64,000 nt of DNA from an uncultured Lachnospiraceae bacterium (GTDB lineage Bacteria; Bacillota; Clostridia; Lachnospirales; Lachnospiraceae), in NCBI GenBank assembly GCA_910579865.1, contig CAJTXA010000008.1:62001-126000 (forward strand), in the 5' to 3' direction. Every line of letters starts with the position of its first letter. The stretch's first letter is position 1. Of this stretch, positions 42,330 through 51,437 are shown in pieces. Below the pieces are notes generated by a model. The model worked only from the letters and a program-made list of their open reading frames with translations, searched no databases and was not told the DNA's origin. The position numbers were made by a program, and so were the translations under genes.

Positions 42330-45176
42330 ATGTATGGCATTCTTATAGCGGGCGCAATTTTTGTATTGGTTGGGGCAATTGCATTGTTACTTTATGTTAC
42401 AATGCAGCGTCCCTCTGTAGAACAAAAAACGATGCAGATGACAACTACAATGATTGTATTAATTACAGGGGGTCATCTGATGGAGATTACGTCGAATTAT
42501 TTTCATGTATCAATAATTGGGCTTTTTATTAAGTTTACAGGTTATGAATTTGTAATGACAATGACAGCTATGTTTGCTGGCTATTATTTTAATCATCCAA
42601 TAAAGTCGTGGATTATATCAATAATTATTACAATAAAGATGTGTTTTTTAGTTCTTCTTTATTTGTTTCCAAATATAACTTATTATTTTTCTGGCTATTC
42701 TTATCTTACAGAAGGTTTTTATTCTCGTATTGAGGTGCAGCTTGGAATTATTATGCATATTGATTCTTTGTTTCATCTTTGGTTAATGGTAGGTGTATGT
42801 TTATATCTGATTTATATTCGTAGAAATATGATAAAAAGGAAACAGGCAGAAATTTTACTTCGTATGCTTATTTTGCCCAATATTGCTTATTTTTCTTATA
42901 TTGCAGGAGTTACCAATGCATATGATTTTACACCATATGCGTTTCTTACTGTGGAAATCGGATTATTTTTGTTTTGCAAACGATTTAGTCTTGCTAATAT
43001 GGTTGAAATTTCACAAGAGTGTATTGCGGATTCTTCTACAGATGGTTATGTGATAACTGATTTAAGCCAGCATTTTGTATTTGCAAGTCAACAGGCAAAA
43101 AGGCTTTTTCCAGAAATTCAGACATATAATTATACCAATACTATGTGGGAAATTGAAAAGCAATTTTCTTTTTCTAATAATCAACTTTTTATTCATAGGA
43201 GTTATTATGAACTTCGAAAAAAAGAAGTTTTTGATAAAAATGAAATCTGCGGTTATGCCTATTGTTTTTTTGATATTACAAGTAATCATAATCAACTTGC
43301 CCGTCTATTAGAATTAAAGGAAGAGGCAGATAGAGCAAATCAGGCAAAGAGTGATTTTCTTGCAAATATGTCACATGAGATTCGTACACCAATGAATGCA
43401 ATTGTAGGTATGACAGAGCTAATATTGCGGGAAGATATTAGTCCGCAGGTAAAGAATAATATTATTAATGTACGTAATGCAGCAAAATCTTTATTAGCAA
43501 TTATTAATAATATTTTGGATTTTTCTAAATTAGAATCAAAACGAATGGAATTGGTAAAAGAACCATATCAAGTATCCTCTGTTTTAAATGATGTATTAAA
43601 TATCGCTATGATACGTCTTACAGAAAAACCAATTCAGTTAAAGGTAGAAGTGGATAAAACAATACCAGAAACACTATATGGAGATGAGGCAAAGGTTCGT
43701 CAGATTTTAACGAATATTTTAAATAATGCTGTAAAATATACAAATGAAGGTCAGATTCAGTTAAAGATTACTTGGGAACGAAGACAGAAGATTGCTTTAC
43801 TTCATATTGCAATAAGTGATACAGGAATTGGGATTACAGAAGAAAATAAAAAGAAATTATTTCAAAGTTTTCAGCGTGTGGATACTAGAAGAAATCGTTC
43901 TATTGAAGGAACAGGACTTGGACTGGCAATTACTAGAAATTTATTAGAATTGATGAATGGAAAAATTGAAGTAGAGAGTGTTTATAAAGAGGGAAGTACA
44001 TTTACAATTTTATTACCACAAGCGATTTATGATGAGCAGCCATGTAATTATGAATATCGGATTCAAATGCAGGATATTACAGAAGAAGCATTTCATCAGA
44101 CATTTACAGCTCCACAAGCAAAGATTCTTGTAGTAGACGATAACCCAGTAAATTTAAAAGTAGCAGAAGGATTGATGCAGCCTTATCAGATGCAGATACA
44201 GACAGCACAAAGTGGACAAGAATGTCTTGAACTTTTAGAAACAAAACAATATGATTTAATTTTAATGGATTATATGATGCCAGAGATGGATGGGGTAGAT
44301 ACTTTGCGAGCAATTCGCTGCAGAAGAGGAGAATATTTTGAAACGGTTCCAATTTTGGCACTTACTGCGGATGCTGTATCTGGCGCAGAAGAACGATTTT
44401 TACAATATGGATTTGCTGATTATATTTCAAAACCAATTGATATAAAAAAATTAGATGAAAAGTTAAAAAAATATTTATTAAAAGAAAAAATTCGAAAACA
44501 ACAAGAAGGAAATAAAACAGATTGTTTAAAACAAACTTATACAAAGCAGAAAAGAAACACTGGTTTAAATATTGCCATTGGTCTAGAACATACAGGAGGA
44601 AATGAAGCACTTTATAAAGAAATTTTAGAGATTACCTGTCAAGATGGTTCAACAAAATTAAAAGAATTAAATCATGCATTGGAAGAAGGCGATATAAAAA
44701 ATTACACAATTCAAGCACATGCATTAAAAAGTGTAGCGGCAAATATTGGCGCAATGGAATTATCAGAGCTTGCAAAATTACATGAATTTGCAGGGAAAGA
44801 ACAGAATTACTCTTATATTACAGAAACTGCCCCGTTATTATTAAAACAGTATCAAGATATCTTAAATGAGATTAAAGAATATCTACAACAAACAACAGAA
44901 GAATTACCAGAGAAGACAGTGGAACAATCTAAAAAAGAGTGGATGCAAAAGGAGGAGTACCAAGATATTGCAGCCAATATGATTGATTATTTAAATGATT
45001 TTGATTTAGATATGGCAGAAACAATTTTAAATGGAATGGATGAATTTTCTTTTCCATCCTTAATTGAGGAAGCGTTGGATCAGGTAAGAGAAAAATTAGG
45101 GCAGATTGACTATGAGGCAGCAATTGGAGTGCTAGAGGATTCTCTTCAATTGCCATATGAAAGGAACCAATTGTAA
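42330..45176 (+). CDS. Hybrid sensor histidine kinase (7TM-PAS-HisKA-HATPase-REC-Hpt)
   Basis: A 948-residue membrane sensor. Seven or eight helices (about 1-225) resemble the 7TM input module of histidine kinases; a PAS-like segment follows (about 230-330). HisKA has the phosphohistidine in MSHEIRTPMN, and the ATPase has DTGIGI and GTGLGLAI. A receiver (about 590-710) has the DD pair and phospho-aspartate in LILMDYMMPEMDG, and an Hpt domain ends the protein (HALKSVAANIGAME). It is thus a complete internal phosphorelay. GGAGGG precedes the ATG at 42330. The three-receiver regulator behind it is the likely target. Confidence 0.9.
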   Translation: MYGILIAGAIFVLVGAIALLLYVTMQRPSVEQKTMQMTTTMIVLITGGHLMEITSNYFHVSIIGLFIKFTGYEFVMTMTAMFAGYYFNHPIKSWIISIIITIKMCFLVLLYLFPNITYYFSGYSYLTEGFYSRIEVQLGIIMHIDSLFHLWLMVGVCLYLIYIRRNMIKRKQAEILLRMLILPNIAYFSYIAGVTNAYDFTPYAFLTVEIGLFLFCKRFSLANMVEISQECIADSSTDGYVITDLSQHFVFASQQAKRLFPEIQTYNYTNTMWEIEKQFSFSNNQLFIHRSYYELRKKEVFDKNEICGYAYCFFDITSNHNQLARLLELKEEADRANQAKSDFLANMSHEIRTPMNAIVGMTELILREDISPQVKNNIINVRNAAKSLLAIINNILDFSKLESKRMELVKEPYQVSSVLNDVLNIAMIRLTEKPIQLKVEVDKTIPETLYGDEAKVRQILTNILNNAVKYTNEGQIQLKITWERRQKIALLHIAISDTGIGITEENKKKLFQSFQRVDTRRNRSIEGTGLGLAITRNLLELMNGKIEVESVYKEGSTFTILLPQAIYDEQPCNYEYRIQMQDITEEAFHQTFTAPQAKILVVDDNPVNLKVAEGLMQPYQMQIQTAQSGQECLELLETKQYDLILMDYMMPEMDGVDTLRAIRCRRGEYFETVPILALTADAVSGAEERFLQYGFADYISKPIDIKKLDEKLKKYLLKEKIRKQQEGNKTDCLKQTYTKQKRNTGLNIAIGLEHTGGNEALYKEILEITCQDGSTKLKELNHALEEGDIKNYTIQAHALKSVAANIGAMELSELAKLHEFAGKEQNYSYITETAPLLLKQYQDILNEIKEYLQQTTEELPEKTVEQSKKEWMQKEEYQDIAANMIDYLNDFDLDMAETILNGMDEFSFPSLIEEALDQVREKLGQIDYEAAIGVLEDSLQLPYERNQL

Positions 45177-45202
45177 TTTACAACAGAAAGGGATGATAAG
45201 GC

Positions 45203-46387
45203 ATGGCAGAGAAAAAATATAGAGTATTGGTTTTGGAGAATGAGAAGGAAGATTCCATACAAGCGATGAGTGAAGAAAAATTTCTGATATCTGCAGTTCG
45301 TCCAGATAAAGCAAAGACGATTCCGTTTATAGAAGAAAAACCTCTATTTATGGTTTGGGATACAGATACACAAGATTTTATAACAGATATAGGAAATTTA
45401 ATGGAAGAGATTCATATTTATGAGGTTCCACTGTTAATTATAACAGATTCACAAAAAAATCCCATGCTTACTGATTTGGTTGGAGCACCACTTACACAGA
45501 TTTTAATTCGGCCTTTTACAAAAGAAGAATTAATAGAAAAGATGCAGGTATTTTTAAGACAGGTGATAAAATGGCAGTTAGAACGAATTGCAGGAGCGTT
45601 TGATTATAGGGGACGAAAATTAGTTTTAATTGTAGATGAGGAGCAGATGACAGGGACAGTAGTTCGTTTATATCTAAAAGAATGGTATGATGTGATTCAA
45701 GTACGAAGTTCTCATGCAGCCTTAGAATTTATGGAATATCTCGTTCCAGATGTATTATTGGTAGATATGGAGATGGAATTGCATCGAGAACTTCGAAAAA
45801 AGGATTCCTTAAAAAATATTCCATTTTTTTATTTTACTTCCGATCGGGATAGAATTACTGTACTTCGAGTGACAAGTGCTGGAGCAAAAGGATGTATTGT
45901 GAAACCAATTCAAAAAGAAGAACTTTTAATTAAGATAAAGGAGGTACTTGGTACACCAGAGACAACTTCGTTAGAAGAGGATTTGATGCCGATGGTTTCT
46001 GAAGGCGAGAAAGTAGAAAAACCAGAAAAACCACATGTACTTGTAGTAGATGATTTTAGTATGGCATTAAAAACAATGAAGGTGCAGTTAGAAGGAGAGT
46101 ATCAGGTCACTTTAGCTGTTTCAGGAAAACAAGCATTGGCTTTTTTAGAGAAACACCGACCAGATTTAATCTTTATGGATGTAGAGATGCCAGAGATGGA
46201 TGGAATTGAAACGGTGCAAAAGATAAAAGAAAATCCTCTTTGGAAAGAAATTCCAATTATCTTTTTAACTGGGAATAAAGAAAAAGATACGATTTATTCT
46301 TGTATGAGTCTTGGAGCAGTGGATTATATGATTAAACCAGTATCTGTACCAAAGATATTAGAGAAGATACGAAAGGTTTTAGGATAG
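45203..46387 (+). CDS. Response regulator with three receiver domains and no output domain
   Basis: A 394-residue protein made only of receivers. Domain 1 (about 5-115) is degenerate and lacks the acid pair. Domain 2 (about 140-255) keeps LIVDEEQ, VLLVDMEM and a KP pair (VKPI). Domain 3 (about 275-393) is complete: LVVDDFS, LIFMDVEMPEMDG, LTGN and MIKPVS. It should take phosphate from the Hpt domain of the kinase before it; with no DNA-binding or enzyme domain, it must act by protein contact or as a phosphate sink. It starts 26 bases after the kinase gene. Confidence 0.87.
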   Translation: MAEKKYRVLVLENEKEDSIQAMSEEKFLISAVRPDKAKTIPFIEEKPLFMVWDTDTQDFITDIGNLMEEIHIYEVPLLIITDSQKNPMLTDLVGAPLTQILIRPFTKEELIEKMQVFLRQVIKWQLERIAGAFDYRGRKLVLIVDEEQMTGTVVRLYLKEWYDVIQVRSSHAALEFMEYLVPDVLLVDMEMELHRELRKKDSLKNIPFFYFTSDRDRITVLRVTSAGAKGCIVKPIQKEELLIKIKEVLGTPETTSLEEDLMPMVSEGEKVEKPEKPHVLVVDDFSMALKTMKVQLEGEYQVTLAVSGKQALAFLEKHRPDLIFMDVEMPEMDGIETVQKIKENPLWKEIPIIFLTGNKEKDTIYSCMSLGAVDYMIKPVSVPKILEKIRKVLG

Positions 46388-46522
46388 AGTGGATATTGGA
46401 AAAGTTATTGGGAAATATTGGAATGGGAAATTTAGAGATTATCTAATGAAATTGTATTTTTATGGCAAAAATATAAGATAGAATAGAAAGGAAAAGACAA
46501 AATTTTTTGTCTGGTGATTGGA

Positions 46523-47359
46523 ATGAAAAAGATATTAGTAACTGGATGTAATGGGCAGTTAGGGCGAGCAATCAATCAGCTATATAGTAAGAATAACGAA
46601 ATTGAAATAGTAAATACAGATGTGGCAGATTTGAATATTACAGATGTAAGTAAAGTATTAGAACTGGTGCGGCAAATCAAGCCTTATGCTATTATTAACT
46701 GTGCAGCTCATACTGGGGTGGATGCTTGTGAAACAGAGTGTGACAGTGCCTACCGAATTAATGCGATTGGGCCTAGAAATTTAAGTATTGCAGCAACAGA
46801 AACAAAAGCAAAAATGATTCATATCTCTACAGATTATGTATTTGCTGGTGATGCTACCACTCCGTATTTGGAGTTTGATAAACCAGATCCACAAGGGATG
46901 TATGGGAAAACAAAATTGGCTGGGGAGCACTTTGTAGAACAGTTTGCTAGAAATTATTTTATTATTCGGACAGCATGGTTGTATGGAGATGGAAAGAATT
47001 TTGTAAAGACGATGCTGCGGCTTTCTGAAACAAATGACACAGTTCGGGTTGTAAAGGATCAGGTTGGAAGTCCTACTAGTGCAAAAGAATTGGCAAGAAT
47101 AATTGATAAACTTATCTGGACTGAAAACTATGGGTTGTTCCATGGAACTTGTGAAGGAGTGGCTAGTTGGGCAGACTTTGCAGAAGAGATTTTTAAACTT
47201 TCAAAAAAATCGACACAGGTAGTAAAAGTAACAACAGAAGAATATGGGAATCCAGTAAAAAGACCAGCCTATTCTGTTTTGGAAAATTATATGCTAAAAT
47301 TAACAACCAATTATCGGGCAGCTGACTGGCAGGATGCATTGGCAGAATATTTAAAATAA
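46523..47359 (+). CDS. rmlD: dTDP-4-dehydrorhamnose reductase
   Basis: A 278-residue NADPH-dependent SDR enzyme, the last step of dTDP-L-rhamnose synthesis. It shows VTGCNGQLGRAI (nucleotide site), NCAAHTGVDACE, STDYVFAGD and the catalytic YGKTKLAGE. The start at 46523 is used; GGTGAT just upstream can pair with 16S RNA. The first gene of the polysaccharide locus; a weak terminator and a promoter separate it from rmlB. Confidence 0.94.
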   Translation: MKKILVTGCNGQLGRAINQLYSKNNEIEIVNTDVADLNITDVSKVLELVRQIKPYAIINCAAHTGVDACETECDSAYRINAIGPRNLSIAATETKAKMIHISTDYVFAGDATTPYLEFDKPDPQGMYGKTKLAGEHFVEQFARNYFIIRTAWLYGDGKNFVKTMLRLSETNDTVRVVKDQVGSPTSAKELARIIDKLIWTENYGLFHGTCEGVASWADFAEEIFKLSKKSTQVVKVTTEEYGNPVKRPAYSVLENYMLKLTTNYRAADWQDALAEYLK

Positions 47360-47370
47360 AAAACAGTTTA

Positions 47371-47395
47371 CCAATTAAAGATTGGAAGATTTTTG
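47371..47395 (+). terminator. Weak hairpin after rmlD
   Basis: CCAAT/ATTGG stem with a TAAAG loop and then AAGATTTTT. It is short, so probably only a partial terminator. Confidence 0.35.
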
Positions 47396-47405
47396 AAATA
47401 ATATA

Positions 47406-47434
47406 TTGAATTAGTAGACAATATCTGCTATAAT
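47406..47434 (+). promoter_or_regulatory. Promoter of rmlB
   Basis: TTGAAT (47406-47411), 17 bp, TATAAT (47429-47434) preceded by TGC (extended -10). It probably drives the downstream glycan genes. Confidence 0.8.
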
Positions 47435-47474
47435 ACAACAGATTATGTGTGCAAAATAGATGGAGGTAGTTTTC

Positions 47475-48557
47475 ATGAGGACGTATTTGGTTACAGGTGG
47501 TGCAGGATTTATTGGATCGAATTACATTCATTATATGTTTCGGAAGTATGGTGATACGATTCGAATTATTAATGTAGATTGTCTGACTTATGCTGGAAAT
47601 TTAGAAAACCTAAAAGGTGTTGAAGATAGATCAAATTATCGATTTATAAAAGCAAATATTTGTGATACAGAAGCAATTCGTCGAATCTTTAAGGAAAATG
47701 AAATTGATCGTGTTGTTCATTTTGCAGCAGAAAGTCATGTAGACAGAAGCATTAAAGATCCAGAAATATTTGTGCAAACGAATGTACTTGGTACGCTTGT
47801 TTTATTAAATGCAGCAAAAGAAGCTTGGGAACAAGAGGACGGAACTTTTAAAGAGGATAAGAAATTTCTGCATGTTTCTACGGATGAGGTATATGGTGCT
47901 TTGCCAGAGGGAGATGGTTATTTCTATGAAACAACGCCACTTGATCCACATAGTCCGTATTCCGCTAGTAAAGCTTCCTCTGATATGTTAGTAAAATCTT
48001 ATATTGATACGTATCAGTTTCCAGCAAATATTACAAATTGCAGCAATAATTATGGCCCATATCAATTCCCAGAGAAATTTATTCCTTTAGTGATAAATAA
48101 TGCTCTTCAGGGAGAAAAATTACCAGTATATGGAGATGGAAAATATGTACGTGATTGGCTTTATGTGGATGATCATGCAAAAGCGATTGATTTAGTACAG
48201 GAAAAAGGAAGACTGTTTGAGCGATATAATATTGGCGGGCATAATGAAAAACAAAATATTGAACTTATTCATATTATTTTGGATACTTTATTGGAAATGC
48301 TGCCACAAAATGATCCAAGAAGAGCCAATATTAGCTATGATTTAATTACACATGTAGAGGATCGAAAGGGACATGACAGACGCTATGCAATTGCTCCAGA
48401 TAAGATAAAAAAAGAAGTTGGCTGGTATCCGGAAACAATGTTTGAAGAAGGAATTCGAAAAACAATTGCTTGGTTTTTTGAAAATGAGGACTGGATGAAA
48501 AATGCAACAAGTGGTGATTACCAGAAGTATTATGAAGAAATGTATAAAGATAGATAA
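47475..48557 (+). CDS. rmlB: dTDP-glucose 4,6-dehydratase
   Basis: A 360-residue SDR enzyme making dTDP-4-keto-6-deoxyglucose, the second step to dTDP-rhamnose. VTGGAGFIGSNY binds NAD; HVSTDEVYG holds the acid pair; YSASKASSDM is the catalytic Y-x3-K. GGAGGT precedes the ATG at 47475. Length and motifs are standard. Confidence 0.95.
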   Translation: MRTYLVTGGAGFIGSNYIHYMFRKYGDTIRIINVDCLTYAGNLENLKGVEDRSNYRFIKANICDTEAIRRIFKENEIDRVVHFAAESHVDRSIKDPEIFVQTNVLGTLVLLNAAKEAWEQEDGTFKEDKKFLHVSTDEVYGALPEGDGYFYETTPLDPHSPYSASKASSDMLVKSYIDTYQFPANITNCSNNYGPYQFPEKFIPLVINNALQGEKLPVYGDGKYVRDWLYVDDHAKAIDLVQEKGRLFERYNIGGHNEKQNIELIHIILDTLLEMLPQNDPRRANISYDLITHVEDRKGHDRRYAIAPDKIKKEVGWYPETMFEEGIRKTIAWFFENEDWMKNATSGDYQKYYEEMYKDR

Positions 48558-48574
48558 AAGTAAGAAAAGAACAA

Positions 48575-48615
48575 ATCTCCTAATATGGGTTTCGTTGAAA
48601 TCCATATTGGGAGAT
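48575..48615 (+). terminator. Large hairpin between rmlB and rmlA
   Basis: An 18-pair stem with two G-U pairs (ATCTCCTAATATGGGTTT against AAATCCATATTGGGAGAT) and a 5-base loop. The tail (CGTTGTGCTTTTT) is a poor terminator, so it may attenuate or protect RNA ends within the operon. Confidence 0.55.
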
Positions 48616-48660
48616 CGTTGTGCTTTTTAAGCTAAGCCTAAGAGCAGAATGGAGGACAGA

Positions 48661-49539
48661 ATGAAAGGGATTATTTTAGCAGGAGGGTCAGGGACACGAT
48701 TATATCCTTTGACAAGAGCAATTTCAAAACAGATTATGCCAGTTTATGATAAACCAATGATCTATTACCCTCTTTCTACATTGATGTTAGCTGGGATTCG
48801 GGAAATTTTAATTATTTCCACTCCAAGAGATTTGCCAGTATTTTGTGATTTACTTGGAGATGGTTCTCAACTTGGAATGAAATTTCATTATGCAATTCAA
48901 AAAGAACCAAGAGGGTTAGCAGATGCTTTTCTAATTGGAGCTAATTTTATTGGGACAGATCCAGTTGCATTAGTATTAGGAGATAATATTTTTTATGGAC
49001 AAAGTTTTTCAGCCTTGCTTCGAAATGTAGTAAAGCGAACAGAAAGTCAAAAAGGTGCTACAATATTTGGATATTATGTACGAGATCCAAGAGAATATGG
49101 AGTAGTAGAGTTTGATGAGCAAGGAAAGGCAATTTCAATCGAAGAGAAACCATCCGATCCAAAGTCGAATTTTGCGGTGCCTGGGCTTTATTTTTATGAT
49201 CATGATGTAGTAGAGATTGCAAAAAATGTGGAACCATCAAAACGAGGTGAAATTGAAATTACCAGTGTAAACAATGAGTATTTAAGACGAGGAACACTTC
49301 ATGTAGAAACGATGGGAAGAGGATTTGCTTGGCTAGATACAGGAAATCATGATGCGCTTTTGGAGGCTTCTGATTTTGTGGCAGCTTTTCAGAAAAGACA
49401 AGGACTTTATATTTCTTGTATTGAGGAGATTGCTTATAAGAGAGGATTTATTGATCAGGAACAACTTTTGGAATTGGCAGCACCTTTGATGAAAACAGAA
49501 TATGGGCAATATTTAATTGAGATAGCAAAAGGACTGTAA
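48661..49539 (+). CDS. rmlA: Glucose-1-phosphate thymidylyltransferase
   Basis: A 292-residue enzyme joining glucose-1-phosphate and dTTP, the first step to dTDP-rhamnose. IILAGGSGTRLYPLT is the nucleotide loop; KQIMPVYDKPMIYYP and VLGDNIFYG are family hallmarks; the catalytic lysine lies in SIEEKPSDPKSN. The ATG at 48661 follows GGAGGACAG. The gene order D-B-A-C is unusual but complete. Confidence 0.95.
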   Translation: MKGIILAGGSGTRLYPLTRAISKQIMPVYDKPMIYYPLSTLMLAGIREILIISTPRDLPVFCDLLGDGSQLGMKFHYAIQKEPRGLADAFLIGANFIGTDPVALVLGDNIFYGQSFSALLRNVVKRTESQKGATIFGYYVRDPREYGVVEFDEQGKAISIEEKPSDPKSNFAVPGLYFYDHDVVEIAKNVEPSKRGEIEITSVNNEYLRRGTLHVETMGRGFAWLDTGNHDALLEASDFVAAFQKRQGLYISCIEEIAYKRGFIDQEQLLELAAPLMKTEYGQYLIEIAKGL

Positions 49540-49570
49540 AAATAAAAAAATATAATAGAGGGAAAGAAAA

Positions 49571-50137
49571 ATGGGAAAGATTACAGTAACGGAGTGTATT
49601 AGGGATGGAGTTATCATTGAAGGACTAAAGATTATCGAACCAACTGTATTTGGAGATACACGTGGATATTTTATGGAGACATATAACCAGAAGGATTATC
49701 AGGAAGCGGGAATTGCAGTGAATTTTGTTCAAGATAATCAATCTTGTTCAAAAAAAGGAGTGTTAAGAGGACTGCATTTTCAAATCCAGTTTCCACAGGA
49801 TAAATTAGTGCGTGTCGTCAGTGGAGAAGTATTTGATGTAGCAGTTGATTTAAGGCCAGGCTCAAAGACCTATGGGAAATGGTTTGGCGTAGTGCTTTCT
49901 GCAGAAAATAAAAAGCAATTTTTTATTCCAAAGAATTTTGCACATGGGTTTTTAGTGCTTTCTGATTTAGCGGAGTTTGCTTATAAATGTACCGATTTCT
50001 ATCATCCAAATGATGAAGGTGGTTTGGCATGGAATGATAAAGAGATTGGAGTAGAGTGGCCAATTCCAGAAGGAATGGAATTAATTATTTCAGAAAAAGA
50101 TCAAAAGTGGGGTGGACTTAGATTGGCTTATGAATAA
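49571..50137 (+). CDS. rmlC: dTDP-4-dehydrorhamnose 3,5-epimerase
   Basis: A 188-residue cupin enzyme, third step to dTDP-rhamnose. GYFMETYNQKDY, NQSCSKKGVLRGLHFQ (catalytic histidine), DLRPGSKTYGKW and FAHGFLVLSD are all conserved. The end overlaps the ATPase gene by 8 bases (ATGAATAA), so translation is linked to the exporter. Confidence 0.95.
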   Translation: MGKITVTECIRDGVIIEGLKIIEPTVFGDTRGYFMETYNQKDYQEAGIAVNFVQDNQSCSKKGVLRGLHFQIQFPQDKLVRVVSGEVFDVAVDLRPGSKTYGKWFGVVLSAENKKQFFIPKNFAHGFLVLSDLAEFAYKCTDFYHPNDEGGLAWNDKEIGVEWPIPEGMELIISEKDQKWGGLRLAYE

Positions 50138-51437
50138 GACAGTGGTTCGGCTAGAGCATATTACAAAGGTATATCGGTTATATAATAATCCACAGGATCG
50201 GTTTAAAGAAACCTTTTCTTTTCATCATAAAAAATATTCCAGGGACTTTTATGCACTTCATGATATATCGTTTCATATTGAACAAGGGGATACCATTGGA
50301 ATTGTGGGAAAGAATGGAAGTGGAAAGTCAACACTCTTAAAGATTTTAACAGGTGTACTAACACAAACTTCTGGAATTGTAGAAGTAGATGGGAAGATTT
50401 CTGCACTTTTAGAGTTGGGGGCAGGGTTTAATCAGGACTTTACTGGAATTCAAAATATCTTTTTAAATGGTACAATTATGGGAATCCCACGAGAAGAGAT
50501 GGAAAAAAGGGTGGAAGATATTGTAGCATTTGCGGATATAGGGGAGCATATTTATCAGCCAGTAAAAACCTATTCTAGTGGAATGTTTATGCGTCTTGCC
50601 TTTGCTGTTGCTATCCATGTAGATCCACAGATTCTAATTGTAGATGAGGCATTAGCAGTTGGAGATACTCGTTTTCAGATGAAATGTATGGATAAGTTTA
50701 TTGAATTTATGAATAGTGGAAAAACAGTAATTTTTGTAAGCCATGATATCAATATGATTAAACGATTCTGTAAACGGGCTGTTTGGATTAATGAAGGAAT
50801 TCTCGTAATGGATGGAGAAACCGATCCAGTAACAGATAAATATGAAGATTTTTTAAAAAGTGGATTGTCATTACAAGAATATCTAGAGGCAACTAAATTA
50901 GAGGAAGAATCTCACACTAGTACAATTCGTCAGACAGATGAGGAGAAACTAATAGAAGAAAAAGCAGATGATTCTTTAGAGGTGATAAAAACAGAATTAC
51001 CAAACCCTTCTTGTATAGTGGCAGAATTAAATGCAATTAGGATATTTAATCAGGAGGGAAAAGAAATTTCAAAAGTCCGGCATGGAGAAGATATTCACTT
51101 GGAAATTACTTATACAGTATATGATGAAAATGTGGTACATCCGGTGTTGGGAGTGGCAATTCGCAGTATGGATCAACTTTATGTATGTGGATTGAATACT
51201 CTTTTGGATAATCAGATAATTCCATGGAAGTTAGGAAAAAATCGGATGAAATTAACCTATGAGAAGTTTAATCTGACTGGTGGAAACTATTATTTTGATT
51301 CTATTTTATTTGATCAGACAGCAACCATTCCATTTGATGCGAAAAATCAGATTAAAAAGTTTTTTGTGGAAATGAATTATATTGCAGAAGGTGTTGTTGT
51401 ATTGCAGCACGATTGGAGCGAAGGAGGTTCCATATGA
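50130..51437 (+). CDS. wzt: Polysaccharide ABC exporter ATPase, Wzt type, with C-terminal glycan-binding domain
   Basis: A 436-residue ATPase. Walker A is GKNGSGKST, the signature is YSSGM and Walker B is ILIVDEALAVGD. After about residue 250 a charged linker leads to a beta-sandwich (about 300-436) like the Wzt C-terminal domain that recognises the finished end of an O-antigen chain. It powers the Wzm-like permease encoded at 52878. It shares 8 bases with rmlC and overlaps the methyltransferase gene by 4 (ATGA). Confidence 0.92.
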   Translation: MNKTVVRLEHITKVYRLYNNPQDRFKETFSFHHKKYSRDFYALHDISFHIEQGDTIGIVGKNGSGKSTLLKILTGVLTQTSGIVEVDGKISALLELGAGFNQDFTGIQNIFLNGTIMGIPREEMEKRVEDIVAFADIGEHIYQPVKTYSSGMFMRLAFAVAIHVDPQILIVDEALAVGDTRFQMKCMDKFIEFMNSGKTVIFVSHDINMIKRFCKRAVWINEGILVMDGETDPVTDKYEDFLKSGLSLQEYLEATKLEEESHTSTIRQTDEEKLIEEKADDSLEVIKTELPNPSCIVAELNAIRIFNQEGKEISKVRHGEDIHLEITYTVYDENVVHPVLGVAIRSMDQLYVCGLNTLLDNQIIPWKLGKNRMKLTYEKFNLTGGNYYFDSILFDQTATIPFDAKNQIKKFFVEMNYIAEGVVVLQHDWSEGGSI

